Position numbers and translations under genes: made by a program. DNA of 64,000 nucleotides, from NCBI RefSeq assembly GCF_004833285.1, contig NZ_STFG01000006.1, positions 108,854 through 172,853 of the forward strand, read 5' to 3'. Source of the stretch: Lampropedia puyangensis. GTDB taxonomy: Bacteria; Pseudomonadota; Gammaproteobacteria; Burkholderiales; Burkholderiaceae_C. A model generated the notes under the pieces. The model worked only from the letters and a program-made list of their open reading frames with translations. It was not told the DNA's origin and searched no databases. This document shows, piece by piece, positions 38,891 through 48,302 of the stretch (position 1 is the first letter of the stretch; every line of letters begins with the position of its first letter).

Positions 38891-39457
38891 ATGCTTTCTC
38901 GACCACCTCTATGGCTCAAAATCATCGCTATCTTGACGTTGATTCTGTACCCGTTGCTGGTCTTCACATTGATTGGTCATATCAACGCCAGTTGGCTGGC
39001 GGGCCTATTGCTTCTTGCTGCCACCATTAAACTGCTATGGCAACGCAGCGCCATGGCTTGGGCCGTGTGGCTTTGTGCCCTTTTGATTACCTGCGCCACC
39101 GTCTGGGGTGGGACTGAGCGCACACTCCGCTACTACCCGGTTGCGATGAATAGTGCCATGCTGATTCTTTTTGCGGCCAGCCTGAAGTTCCCCCCCAGCA
39201 TCGTCGAGCGCATTGCCCGCTTGCGTGAGCCCGAACTACCGGCCACAGCCATTGCCTATACACGCACCGTCACTCAAGTATGGTGTCTTTTTTTCATCAT
39301 CAATGGCAGCATTGCGTTGGCCACGGCGCTCTGGGCTAGTCATGCCGTATGGGCGGCCTACAACGGCTTTATCGCCTACGTCCTGATGGCTTTGCTAGGT
39401 GGATGCGAATGGCTTATTCGTCAGCGCATTCGTGCAAAACACCTCCAATCGGCCTAA
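38891..39457 (+). CDS. COG4648-type membrane protein of aryl polyene clusters (ApeG position)
   Basis: A 188-residue integral membrane protein with about five helices (ILTLILYPLLVFTLIGHI; LAGLLLLAATIKLLW; AVWLCALLITCATVW; AMLILFAASLKF; and two near the C-terminus). It carries the conserved PPSIVERIARLREPELP loop and YTRTVTQVW. This family is found almost only in aryl polyene and related pigment clusters; its role is unknown. I chose the ATG at 38891; a TTG 9 bases upstream is possible. Confidence 0.82.
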   Translation: MLSRPPLWLKIIAILTLILYPLLVFTLIGHINASWLAGLLLLAATIKLLWQRSAMAWAVWLCALLITCATVWGGTERTLRYYPVAMNSAMLILFAASLKFPPSIVERIARLREPELPATAIAYTRTVTQVWCLFFIINGSIALATALWASHAVWAAYNGFIAYVLMALLGGCEWLIRQRIRAKHLQSA

Positions 39458-39475
39458 AACTTCCTCGTTGCTTCT

Positions 39476-40975
39476 GTGCCTTTTTTACCCCTCGATATTC
39501 CCCACGCATTGCGTCACTGTGAATGGGACTTGGCTTCTTTTGCCTGCAGCCCTGCTGATGCGCGCCGACCAATAGTCACTGAAGACCATGGCGAGGCCTC
39601 CTTCACGCACGCTGACTTTGTGGCACACGTGAAAGCATGGCAGCCCCAGTTGCAGTCCATCAGTCAGCCTAACGTTGCCCTCTTTGAACCGCATCCAGGG
39701 TATTTTGCAGCAAGCCTGTGGGCCATATGGCACGCGGGGAAAATGGCCATTCTTCCTGGGGACACCAACCAAGCAACACGTGATGCATTGAAAGCATTGG
39801 ATTGCGCCCATATGGGCGTGCATACCCATGCCCTGCGTTCACTGCCAAACATATCCGAAAAAATCAATAGTGAACCGGACTCTATCGCGTTAGAGCCGTT
39901 AGATCTGAGTCGCACCAAAATCGGCTTATTTACCTCCGGCTCACAAGGACAGCCACAACTAATTACCAAAGCACTGCGTCAACTTGATGCAGAAGTCCAG
40001 ACCCTTGAATCAACTTTTGGCCCCCTATTAGCAGTATCGCCCAAAGAGGCCAAAGTGCAAGTTTGGGCCACTGTCTCTCACCAGCACATTTATGGATTGT
40101 TGTTCTTAGTGCTTTGGAGTTTAGCCAGTGGCCGCACGATGGGTGCTCGGCGGTTGCTATACCCTGAAGACCTTGTCAAACAGTTGAATGCTCCATCCAT
40201 CCTCATCACCACACCAGCACACCTCAAGCGGCTGGACAATGATTTGTGCTGGTCTACCGTGCAAAACCATCTCAAAGCCGTATTCTCTTCAGGTGGCCCG
40301 TTACCATTTACTGCGGCACAAAATACACAACGACTACTGCACCAACTGCCGTTGGAGATTTTCGGTAGCTCCGAAACAGGGGGCATTGCATGGCGCCAGT
40401 CTGAACAGGAAAACGCCATTTGGCGAACTTTTGATCGTGTGCAATGGCGTGAACATCAAGGCCTACTGCAATTGCGCTCCCCCAATCTAGTGAATGACGA
40501 GTGGTTTGAAACCGCTGACCGCATCCGCGTTGTGAATCAAGAATACTTTGAACTACTTGGGCGCGCAGACCGTATTGCAAAAATCGAAGAAAAACGCGTA
40601 TCGCTGACAGCCATTGAGGAGCAGCTACTCGAGCACCCGATGGTGCAGGAGGCAAAAGTTCTCGTTTATCCTACGGCAATAGGTGATCGCACAGCGGCCG
40701 TTTTAGTGCTCAAACCCAGCGTTTCAAACGATATGCCGGTCACACCACCGAGAACAGCACAACTCTTTCGTAAATGGCTACGCAATCGCATTGAACCAGT
40801 AGCCATTCCAAGACTATGGCGTTTTGTTTCGGCCATGCCTTGCAATGAGCAAGGCAAAACAACACAACATTTATTGACGCAGTTATTTGCCAGATCTGCC
40901 AGCCAAGACGCCAACACGCGCGCCAGTTCGCACGAAACTGCGGACTCTGACCTTCCTCACCGCCCCCCCCCATGA
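39476..40975 (+). CDS. apeH: Aryl/acyl-ACP ligase (AMP-forming, ApeH)
   Basis: A 499-residue adenylate-forming enzyme. It activates the aromatic starter acid and loads it on an acyl carrier protein, as shown for ApeH in Xenorhabdus. Motifs are diverged from standard ligases: the phosphate loop reads GLFTSGSQGQPQL, then IFGSSETGGIAWR, and GRADRIAKIEEKRVS. The C-terminal lysine region is MPCNEQGKTTQH. The start is a GTG at 39476 with no good ribosome site. The C-terminal 30 residues are disordered-looking. The next gene overlaps by 4 bases. Confidence 0.88.
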   Translation: MPFLPLDIPHALRHCEWDLASFACSPADARRPIVTEDHGEASFTHADFVAHVKAWQPQLQSISQPNVALFEPHPGYFAASLWAIWHAGKMAILPGDTNQATRDALKALDCAHMGVHTHALRSLPNISEKINSEPDSIALEPLDLSRTKIGLFTSGSQGQPQLITKALRQLDAEVQTLESTFGPLLAVSPKEAKVQVWATVSHQHIYGLLFLVLWSLASGRTMGARRLLYPEDLVKQLNAPSILITTPAHLKRLDNDLCWSTVQNHLKAVFSSGGPLPFTAAQNTQRLLHQLPLEIFGSSETGGIAWRQSEQENAIWRTFDRVQWREHQGLLQLRSPNLVNDEWFETADRIRVVNQEYFELLGRADRIAKIEEKRVSLTAIEEQLLEHPMVQEAKVLVYPTAIGDRTAAVLVLKPSVSNDMPVTPPRTAQLFRKWLRNRIEPVAIPRLWRFVSAMPCNEQGKTTQHLLTQLFARSASQDANTRASSHETADSDLPHRPPP

Positions 40976-41385
40976 AGCAGGGATTCGCACTGGCACACGG
41001 ACCTGATGCTCACCACATCCAATGGCATCAAAAGGAACAACATCATGCGGTTGTGTCGCTGTACCTTAGCCCTTCCTTAGAAGTCTTTCAAGGCCATTTC
41101 CCAAACAGCCCTATTCTGCCCGGTGTAGCTCAGCTGGACTGGGTTCTGACTTTGGGACAACATACCTTCAATTTGCCCGCCTATTTCCACAGTTTGCAAG
41201 CACTGAAGTTCGTACGTCCTATCACGCCTGAAATGACCATTCAGATTGAACTGGAGCAGCATCGCAAAGAAACAGAAGATGTGCTGCACTTTCGGATATC
41301 TTCACGTAATGCGCTAGCTGAAATCATTGAGCACGCCAGTGGGCGAGCGCAATGGAGCCACATAGATAGAAGTGCTCAGGAGTAA
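40972..41385 (+). CDS. apeI: 3-hydroxyacyl-ACP dehydratase, hotdog (ApeI)
   Basis: A 137-residue single-hotdog protein of the FabA/FabZ type. The active-site strand reads VFQGHFPNSPILPGVAQLDW, with the catalytic histidine in GHFP. It would remove water from the 3-hydroxyacyl-ACP in each polyene cycle, probably as a partner of the second dehydratase encoded at 51427; in Xenorhabdus ApeI and ApeP form a dimer. The ATG overlaps the ligase stop (ATGA). Confidence 0.9.
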   Translation: MKQGFALAHGPDAHHIQWHQKEQHHAVVSLYLSPSLEVFQGHFPNSPILPGVAQLDWVLTLGQHTFNLPAYFHSLQALKFVRPITPEMTIQIELEQHRKETEDVLHFRISSRNALAEIIEHASGRAQWSHIDRSAQE

Positions 41386-41391
41386 TTTTCT

Positions 41392-42135
41392 ATGCTGCGC
41401 CTCATTGTTGTCATCCCTCACTACAACCACCCAACCACCTTAGTCAAAGTGGTGCAATCCATTGTTCAGCACGATCTACCAGTAGTTGTGGTCGACGATG
41501 GATCATCCCCCGAAAGCGCACAAGCCTTACATGAGGTTCGGGCGCTCGCACCTGCATGCGCCGTTACGCTTTTAGAGCACACCATCAACCAAGGCAAAGG
41601 TGCAGCAATGCTCACAGGACTTCGTTACGCCCACATGCAAGGCTATACACACGCTTTGCAAATAGATGCCGACGGCCAGCACAACAGTTTAGATATCCCG
41701 CAGTTGGTTGCTCTTGCACAGCAATATCCACAAGCGGTTATTTGTGGCATTCCGATCTATGACGCATCCGTTCCAAAAGGACGCTTATACGGTCGCTATC
41801 TCACCCATGTATGGGTTTGGATCAACACCCTATCCTTGCGCATCAAAGACTCCATGTGTGGTTTTCGCAGTTATCCATTGGCCCCGACGCTAGCTGTCAT
41901 GGACAGCGAACCTGTTGGAAAACGCATGGATTTCGATACTGAGATATTGGTACGCCTGTTTTGGCGCGGCATTGATGTTCACAACCTGCCCACTGCCGTC
42001 ACTTACCCACAAGATGGCCAGTCCCATTTTCAAATGTGGAATGACAATCTGCGCATAGCATTAATGCATGCACGACTCTTCAGGGGAATGCTTCTACGCC
42101 TACCGCAGCTGCTGAGAAGAAAGCGCCCACAATGA
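41392..42135 (+). CDS. Family 2 glycosyltransferase (N-terminal half of ApeJ)
   Basis: A 247-residue GT2 enzyme of the dolichyl-phosphate mannose synthase-like type. It has VVIPHYNHPTTL at the start, VVVVDDGSS, and the metal-binding DADGQH (about residue 87), then DSMCGFRSY. It would transfer a sugar to the pigment or its lipid carrier. In E. coli, ApeJ is one fused glycosyltransferase/acyltransferase chain; here the two halves are separate genes overlapping by 4 bases. GGAG stands 9-10 bases before the ATG. Confidence 0.87.
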   Translation: MLRLIVVIPHYNHPTTLVKVVQSIVQHDLPVVVVDDGSSPESAQALHEVRALAPACAVTLLEHTINQGKGAAMLTGLRYAHMQGYTHALQIDADGQHNSLDIPQLVALAQQYPQAVICGIPIYDASVPKGRLYGRYLTHVWVWINTLSLRIKDSMCGFRSYPLAPTLAVMDSEPVGKRMDFDTEILVRLFWRGIDVHNLPTAVTYPQDGQSHFQMWNDNLRIALMHARLFRGMLLRLPQLLRRKRPQ

Positions 42136-43133
42136 ATAGCCCCAAGAGTCCACACGAGCCCCTTGAACCACAACAACACTGGGCTCATTTACCCGAAAAT
42201 ACCTTCGCATGGGGCATTCGCTTACTGTTATGGGTACGTCGTCACCTAGGGGCTTGGCCCTTAATTTTTTGCCTTTATCCGGTAGTGCTGTGTTACTGGG
42301 CATGCAATGCCCGCGCCCGTGCAGCCTCACTGCAATACTTGAATCGTTTAGAAGAACATAGCCATACTTTGGGGCACCAAGCCAGCCACCTAGATACGTT
42401 CAAACACTTTATCGCCTTTGCAGAAACCATCATGGACAAGCTGCTGGCGATCAGTAACGAACCCATAACAATCCAAAAAAAAGGGACGCAAGGGTTATTA
42501 GACTTATTTGAGCAACAGCGGGGCGCCATCATTGTCACTGCCCATATAGGATGTTTAGAACTGTGCCGAGTCAGCGCAGAAAACAATTCAAAAATAAGAA
42601 AACTCAATGTACTGGTACATACAGCACATGCTCAGCGTTTTAACCGGCTACTCAAGCAACTACAGCCCAATAGCCCCGTTGAATTACTGCAAGTCAGCGA
42701 ATTTTCCACGGCTACAGCCGTTATGCTCGCGCAAAAAATAGAGCAAGGAGAGTGTGTCGCAATCGCTGGCGATCGCGTTCCTCTAGGTCACGGGCTTAGC
42801 ATCCCTGCTTCGTTCCTTGGTCACGAAGCGATGTTCCCGGCAGGGCCTTATATTTTGGCTGCGACGTTGAAATGCCCTCTGTATGCAATGACATGTATTC
42901 GTGCACCATATCTTTCGCGCAAATACCACTACCAAATTCAAGCGCAATGCTTAGCTGAGCATATCTCTTTGCCGCGGAAAACTCGCCAACAAGCGCTCAT
43001 GCATTACGCACAACTGTACGCACACTGGCTGGAAAACCAGCTGCAATCAGCCCCTTTATCTTGGTTCAATTATTTTGATTTTTGGCAACAAGGGCAGACC
43101 AACCCTATGCCCACAAAAACGCCTACAGCATGA
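42132..43133 (+). CDS. LpxL-type acyltransferase (C-terminal half of ApeJ)
   Basis: A 333-residue lipid A-type acyltransferase (LpxL/LpxM family). It has one N-terminal membrane segment near residues 46-60, and the catalytic HX4E at H138-E143 (TAHIGCLE). Further family features are VAIAGDRVPLG and FPAGPYILAATLKCPLY. In a pigment cluster it is expected to add an acyl or aryl polyenyl group to the lipid anchor. Its ATG overlaps the glycosyltransferase stop, so the two act as a split ApeJ. Confidence 0.87.
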   Translation: MNSPKSPHEPLEPQQHWAHLPENTFAWGIRLLLWVRRHLGAWPLIFCLYPVVLCYWACNARARAASLQYLNRLEEHSHTLGHQASHLDTFKHFIAFAETIMDKLLAISNEPITIQKKGTQGLLDLFEQQRGAIIVTAHIGCLELCRVSAENNSKIRKLNVLVHTAHAQRFNRLLKQLQPNSPVELLQVSEFSTATAVMLAQKIEQGECVAIAGDRVPLGHGLSIPASFLGHEAMFPAGPYILAATLKCPLYAMTCIRAPYLSRKYHYQIQAQCLAEHISLPRKTRQQALMHYAQLYAHWLENQLQSAPLSWFNYFDFWQQGQTNPMPTKTPTA

Positions 43134-44713
43134 ACAATTCAGCCCCTATTGCAAGCACTTCTGCCGTTGTCTTTAATGGCTCAACATTAACGCTGGAGAG
43201 CATTGGTGCCATCGCGAAACGTCAACGCCCTGTGCAACTGGAACGCAACGGCCCCTTTGAAGATCGCATTCGCCAAGGTGCAGCACTTGTGGAACGCATA
43301 CTGGATGAAGATGGCGTTATCTATGGAGTCACCACTGGCTATGGCGACTCCTGCACTACAGTCGTCCCTCCTGAGCTCGTCCCTCAACTACCACACCATC
43401 TGTACACCTACCACGGCATTGGTGCCGGCCGATTGCTAGACGATGAAGAAACACGTGCAGTTCTAGCATGCCGCTTGGCCTCACTGAGCCAAGGCGCATC
43501 TGGGGTGAGTTGGCCATTGCTTGAACAGATAGAAGCTTTTTTGCAGCACGACATTCTGCCTTGCATCCCTGCAGAAGGCTCTGTCGGTGCCAGCGGCGAC
43601 CTCACGCCACTGTCGTATTTGGCCGCTGCATTATGCGCAGAACGAGATGTGCGCTTTGCCGGGGAGACAATGCCTGCAAGCCAAGCACTGGCGAAAATAG
43701 GTCGGGCCCCACTGCAATTGCGCCCCAAAGAAGCTTTAGCCTTGATGAACGGCACTGCGGTAATGACTGCGCTGGCCTGTCTGGCTTGGCTACGCACTGA
43801 GCAACTCCTACTGTTGAGCTGCCGCATCACCGCCTGCAATATCTGGGCAATGAATGGCAATGCCTACCACTACAACAGCACACTGTTTGCATATAAACCC
43901 CATGTGGGGCCACAAAGCGTTGCAGCAAGACTGCGAGCGGACTTGCAAAGTGCTCAGCCAGCACGAAACGACCATCGCCTGCAAGACCGCTACTCACTGC
44001 GCTGCGCACCCCATGTCATCGGTGCTGTAGAAGATGCAATGCCATGGCTGCAGGCACAAATCCAAAATGAGCTCAACAGCGCCAACGACAATCCCCTCAT
44101 TGATGTTGATACTGCAACCGTGCTACATGGTGGACATTTTTATGGTGGCCATATTGCAATGGCGATGGATACGCTCAAAGCTGGCGTAGCCAACATCGCT
44201 GATTTACTCGATCGCCAATTGGCTTTACTGGTGGACTCACGCTTTAACAATGGTCTACCCAGCAATTTGTCTGGTGCGCAAGGGGCTCGTTCAAGTATCA
44301 ACCATGGCCTCAAAGCCTTGCAAATAAGTGCCTCTGCATGGACAGCGGAAGCCCTGAAGAACACCATGCCTGCCAGCGTGTTCTCACGCTCAACGGAGTG
44401 CCATAACCAAGACAAAGTCAGCATGGGAACCATTGCGGCACGTGATGCATTGCGGACACTGGAGCTGACGGAGCAAGTCGTTGCGGCAATGCTCATTGCG
44501 GCACGACAAAGCTTGCAACTACGCCTGCACGTTCAGCAACACACGCCAATGCCTCAGCCCCTTGAAGATTTCTTGCAGCAACTAACAAAAACCATTGCGT
44601 TCATTACCGAAGATCGCGCACTGGACACAGAGTTACAGCAACTGCTCGCACAAATGCGACAAGGTTACTGGCGGCCACAATGGGCTTTTGAAGCAGCTTC
44701 AAGTGAGCAATAG
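43130..44713 (+). CDS. Aromatic amino acid ammonia lyase (MIO type)
   Basis: A 527-residue member of the histidine/phenylalanine/tyrosine ammonia lyase family. The self-forming MIO cofactor triad is A154-S155-G156 (VGASGDLTPLSYLA). The selectivity pair, Ser-His in histidine ammonia lyase and His-Leu in Rhodobacter tyrosine ammonia lyase, is Y94-H95 here (LYTYHGIG). NSANDNPLID and the catalytic tyrosine loop (VTTGYG) are kept. In this setting it most likely deaminates tyrosine to 4-coumarate, the aryl starter, as in flexirubin clusters. Its ATG overlaps the acyltransferase stop (ATGA), so it belongs to the operon. A histidine ammonia lyase that strayed in is unlikely. No partner hut genes are present. 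Confidence 0.92.
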   Translation: MNNSAPIASTSAVVFNGSTLTLESIGAIAKRQRPVQLERNGPFEDRIRQGAALVERILDEDGVIYGVTTGYGDSCTTVVPPELVPQLPHHLYTYHGIGAGRLLDDEETRAVLACRLASLSQGASGVSWPLLEQIEAFLQHDILPCIPAEGSVGASGDLTPLSYLAAALCAERDVRFAGETMPASQALAKIGRAPLQLRPKEALALMNGTAVMTALACLAWLRTEQLLLLSCRITACNIWAMNGNAYHYNSTLFAYKPHVGPQSVAARLRADLQSAQPARNDHRLQDRYSLRCAPHVIGAVEDAMPWLQAQIQNELNSANDNPLIDVDTATVLHGGHFYGGHIAMAMDTLKAGVANIADLLDRQLALLVDSRFNNGLPSNLSGAQGARSSINHGLKALQISASAWTAEALKNTMPASVFSRSTECHNQDKVSMGTIAARDALRTLELTEQVVAAMLIAARQSLQLRLHVQQHTPMPQPLEDFLQQLTKTIAFITEDRALDTELQQLLAQMRQGYWRPQWAFEAASSEQ

Positions 44714-44726
44714 AAAGGAGACCGCG

Positions 44727-45155
44727 ATGACCACACTCAGTCACGAAATTGAACTCCATGCCGCTTTCCATGACTTGGACCCAATGAATATCGTCTGGCA
44801 TGGCAATTACGTCAAATATCTAGAAATTGCACGTTGCGCCTTGTTGGCAAAATTCGATTACGACTACCCGCAAATGTTGGAATCTGGCTGGGCTTGGCCC
44901 ATCATTGATGTCCACATGAAATACATCGCTCCAATTGAATATGGTCGTCCGATCCGCATTCGGGTCACTATTGTCGAGTGGGAAAACCGCCTCAAAATGG
45001 ACTATCTCATCAGCGATGCACAAACCGGAAAGCGCTTGCACAAAGCCAGCACCATTCAAGTCGCAGTCGACATCAACACCAAGTTGATGAGTTGGGTGTG
45101 TCCGTCTATTTTGTGGGAAAAACTAGGCATCAACACGCCTGCTGAACAACGCTGA
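44727..45155 (+). CDS. apeK: Hotdog thioesterase, 4HBT family (ApeK position)
   Basis: A 142-residue thioesterase of the 4-hydroxybenzoyl-CoA type. The catalytic aspartate is D18 in HDLDPMNIVWHGNYVKYLE, a textbook active-site strand. It would release the finished aryl polyene acid from its carrier protein, or edit stalled chains. AAAGGAG 7 bases before the ATG at 44727 sets the start; the frame extends upstream into the lyase gene without meaning. Confidence 0.9.
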   Translation: MTTLSHEIELHAAFHDLDPMNIVWHGNYVKYLEIARCALLAKFDYDYPQMLESGWAWPIIDVHMKYIAPIEYGRPIRIRVTIVEWENRLKMDYLISDAQTGKRLHKASTIQVAVDINTKLMSWVCPSILWEKLGINTPAEQR

Positions 45156-45165
45156 AGGCCTGAGC

Positions 45166-45840
45166 ATGAGTACGATTTATCTCAACCATCCTATTTGCCG
45201 TATTTTCTGTGTTTTTAGCCTCCTATGGGGTGCGTTCATTGCAGCGCCTATCGCCAAAGCCAGCCCTGTTGCCGCCCATAGCGCAACGACCATCGATAGC
45301 CAGTTGCAAAAGATTGCCAAGCAGCTAACTGCCGACACGCCCAAAATTTTACGCGGTCAATTCACGCAGAAAAAAACCATTACAGGATTCAAAAAACCTT
45401 TGCTCTCCAGCGGTAGCTTTGTAGTGGCCCGTGATAAGGGGGTGATCTGGAATACACAAGCACCATTTGCGTCGCAGTTGCTCATCAAGCCCAATCAACT
45501 CATCAATATCGCTGGTGACGACAAACAAACTCTTGATGCCAGCAAAGAACCTGGACTTCGTGCCTTCAACCAATTGCTCATCGCACTTCTGGCAGGCCAA
45601 GTAGATGTCCTGCAAAATCAATTCGAAATTCTGCAAGCCACCCAAACCGGGTCACAGTGGATGATTCACTTACGCCCAAAAGAATCTGGCATGGCGCGCT
45701 TTATCCAAGAAATCACCATGCGAGGCGAGCAATATGTCGAACAAGTTGTTCTTGTAGAAGGAGAAGGCGATAGCAGTGAGATCACCTTCAGTGCTCAACA
45801 TCCAAGCGACCTCACAAGCCAGGAGCAAGACTGGTTGTGA
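45166..45840 (+). CDS. LolA-like outer-membrane carrier protein
   Basis: A 224-residue exported protein. The signal peptide ends at about residue 33 (FIAAPIAKA), and the mature part is LolA-like: TPKILRGQFTQKKTI, GSFVVARDKGVIWNTQAPF, LLIKPNQLINI. LolA shuttles lipoproteins through the periplasm; the aryl polyene homologue is thought to ferry the lipid-linked pigment to the outer membrane. The downstream MMPL exporter gene overlaps its stop by 4 bases. Confidence 0.88.
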   Translation: MSTIYLNHPICRIFCVFSLLWGAFIAAPIAKASPVAAHSATTIDSQLQKIAKQLTADTPKILRGQFTQKKTITGFKKPLLSSGSFVVARDKGVIWNTQAPFASQLLIKPNQLINIAGDDKQTLDASKEPGLRAFNQLLIALLAGQVDVLQNQFEILQATQTGSQWMIHLRPKESGMARFIQEITMRGEQYVEQVVLVEGEGDSSEITFSAQHPSDLTSQEQDWL

Positions 45841-48302
45841 GCAGTACTGATTCAATACCATCCACTCCTCCTTGCTACCCGCAAACTTGGTTACGTTGGT
45901 TGGCGGCACTGTGGTTGCTTGCAGTACTGATGCTGGCATGGAATCAATGGAATTTTTGGCACGCACCAAAGATCAGCACCGATGTCTTCGCGGCATTGCC
46001 CAGCGACCGCCAATCCACATTTTCCAACCAAGCACTACAACACATTGCACAAAGCAACGAACGGCGAATAATGGTACTTGCCGGCGCGAACAACTGGGAG
46101 CAGGCACAAGTTGCAGCGGTGCAATTCAAGGCCCACATAACAGCAATCGAGCCGACCTTGACAATCCTCAATGCCGAACACGATGCCAGCAACCTCATTG
46201 ATTTTTATACGCCCTGGCGTGATGCACTACTCACTGATGCGCAGCGCAGCACTCTAGGCTCGGCCGATGTCTCAGCATTAAGCCAACAAGCACTGGCTCG
46301 GCTCTATGGCCTGGGTCAAATGCAAGTAACCAACTGGCTGCGCGACCCTTTAGGACTGTGGACCGATTGGTGGCGCCAACAATCGAGCATGACCTCCGCA
46401 CGGCCTCAAAACGGTTTTTTACGCATCGACGATAGTGCAACCGAAAAAACCTATGCCGCCTTGCTATTGGAGATTCCGGACTCTGCGTTTCGTTTCGACG
46501 GTCATCGCCGTTGGATGGATGCAATCGAGCTTGCAAAAAAACAAGTTCACAATGATTTAGCCGCCACAAGCGAAGGGGCAAACATACCCATTAAGTGGTT
46601 GTTTGCAGGAATCCCTCTACTTGCCGAAGATGGAGCGGCAGACGGCTATGCCGAAATGAATACCATTGGCCTGGGTTCATTCATCGCGGTCATCGTCCTG
46701 ACCTTGTTGGCTTTTTTTGCGCTGCGACCTATTGCATTAATTTCTCTATCACTGGCTATTGGCTGTGCAGCTGGCGTATGGGCCACCGTTGCCGTATTTG
46801 GTGAAATACATGTTCTGACTATTGTCTTTGGAGCTAGCTTGGTTGGCGTTGCAGAGGATTTCGGGATTCACTATTTCGCATCTCGCCTGCAGCCTTCTGC
46901 CGCATCGCGTTGGGTATTAATGCGACGCTTGCTCCCAGGCCTCTTCATGGCATTAATTACCAGTGTGATTGGGTATGCAGTCTTGGCGATTGTGCCTTTT
47001 CCTGGGCTGCGGCAAATGGCCGTTTTTTCAGCCGTAGGATTGATTGCCGCATTTATCACTGTTGTCTGCTGGTTCCCCGTACTTGATCGAGCCAAAAGCC
47101 TGCATGAAGGAGCTATTGCACGTGCGCTCGTAAATTCGCTTGAACATATCCCTGCGTTGTCGCTGCGCAAAGCACTATTGCTGAGTTTGTGTGTCGGGAT
47201 TGTTTCTGCACTAGCCATGACACAACTGCGCGTCAGTGATGACCTTAGAAGTCTACAGCCACAGGCTTCTGAACTCATGGGGCAACAAATCGAAGCATCA
47301 CGACTATTGCACTTGCCAAGTATGGTGCAATTTGTTTTGGTTCAAGGCTCATCTGAACAACAAGTTCTAGAACGAGAGGAGGCATTGCAGCACCAACTAG
47401 CCCAATGGCAACAAGAGCGGCCTAAGGATATCGCCCCGTTCAAACTCCAAATGCTGTCTTCGTGGATTCCATCTATCGCCATGCAGCACACCAACCGCAA
47501 TTTAGTTACAGAGCTAGAAAAAAACGTACTATCACGGGTGGCTGCTGCATTAGACGAAACCCTTGAGCGCCCGGCCTTTGCCTCTTCGGCGCTGACTTTA
47601 CAAGAATGGCTCAATGCACCAGTTTCTGCATCCATACGTACGCAGTGGCTGGGCCTCCAATCCGATGGGCAATTTGCCAGCGTCGTCCTACTGGCTGCTC
47701 AAGACAACGGGCTGGCACGTAGTCGCGATCATTTGCTGTGGTTGGCCAACAAAATACAAAACGCCCAAGAAGATGGTTCCTTACAAGGGGTCACATGGGT
47801 AGATCGAATTGCCGATATCTCTGACTTGATGCAACATTTTCGTGTGCAGATGAGTCAGCTTTTGTTGATTGGCCATTTGTTGGTTCTACTCGCGCTTGCA
47901 TGGCGTTTCGGTCAAGATGCTTGGCGCGCCTGGTTACCCTGCGCCTTGGCCTCTTCTTTATGCATCGCGATCTTAGCCATCATTGGGCAACCCATTCAGT
48001 TGTTTCATATTTTGGCGCTGCTGCTGCTGCTTGGCATGGGCGTTGATTTTGGTACCTTCATGGTTGAACACAAAGGTAAAGAGCAAGGACACGCGTGGCT
48101 GGCCGTTGTGATTGGCGGAGTGGTCACCATTCATTCATTCGGCTTATTAGGACTCTCTAAAACGCCAGCTTTACATGCATTCGGCACCACATTACTGATT
48201 GGCTTGCCTTTATCCGTGATTTTTTCCGCCCTGCTGCGCCCTGCACCAAGTCTGCACACACAGGCATATCGTCCATTTTTTTCTCGGGGAGTCTCGTCTT
48301 GA
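45837..48302 (+). CDS. MMPL/RND-family exporter
   Basis: An 821-residue inner-membrane protein of the MMPL (RND) type. It has one N-terminal helix (LAALWLLAVLMLAW), a periplasmic domain of about 240 residues, five helices near 255-425 (VGVAEDFGIHYFASRLQ is the conserved RND helix 4 region), a second periplasmic domain, and five helices at 660-810 (LLLLLGMGVDFGTFMVEH). It is presumed to flip or extrude the pigment lipid, working with the LolA-like carrier. The GTG start overlaps the previous stop. Confidence 0.9.
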   Translation: MSSTDSIPSTPPCYPQTWLRWLAALWLLAVLMLAWNQWNFWHAPKISTDVFAALPSDRQSTFSNQALQHIAQSNERRIMVLAGANNWEQAQVAAVQFKAHITAIEPTLTILNAEHDASNLIDFYTPWRDALLTDAQRSTLGSADVSALSQQALARLYGLGQMQVTNWLRDPLGLWTDWWRQQSSMTSARPQNGFLRIDDSATEKTYAALLLEIPDSAFRFDGHRRWMDAIELAKKQVHNDLAATSEGANIPIKWLFAGIPLLAEDGAADGYAEMNTIGLGSFIAVIVLTLLAFFALRPIALISLSLAIGCAAGVWATVAVFGEIHVLTIVFGASLVGVAEDFGIHYFASRLQPSAASRWVLMRRLLPGLFMALITSVIGYAVLAIVPFPGLRQMAVFSAVGLIAAFITVVCWFPVLDRAKSLHEGAIARALVNSLEHIPALSLRKALLLSLCVGIVSALAMTQLRVSDDLRSLQPQASELMGQQIEASRLLHLPSMVQFVLVQGSSEQQVLEREEALQHQLAQWQQERPKDIAPFKLQMLSSWIPSIAMQHTNRNLVTELEKNVLSRVAAALDETLERPAFASSALTLQEWLNAPVSASIRTQWLGLQSDGQFASVVLLAAQDNGLARSRDHLLWLANKIQNAQEDGSLQGVTWVDRIADISDLMQHFRVQMSQLLLIGHLLVLLALAWRFGQDAWRAWLPCALASSLCIAILAIIGQPIQLFHILALLLLLGMGVDFGTFMVEHKGKEQGHAWLAVVIGGVVTIHSFGLLGLSKTPALHAFGTTLLIGLPLSVIFSALLRPAPSLHTQAYRPFFSRGVSS

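Noticed and set aside
43909..44009. Minus-strand frames inside the ammonia lyase, and long antisense frames inside cphA, the ABC transporter and the carboxylase
   Set aside because: They mirror the codon bias of the real genes on the other strand, lack ribosome sites and have no family resemblance.
43130..44713. Ammonia lyase as histidine ammonia lyase (hutH)
   Set aside because: No hutU, hutI or hutG genes are nearby, the selectivity residues differ, and the gene is translationally coupled inside the pigment operon.
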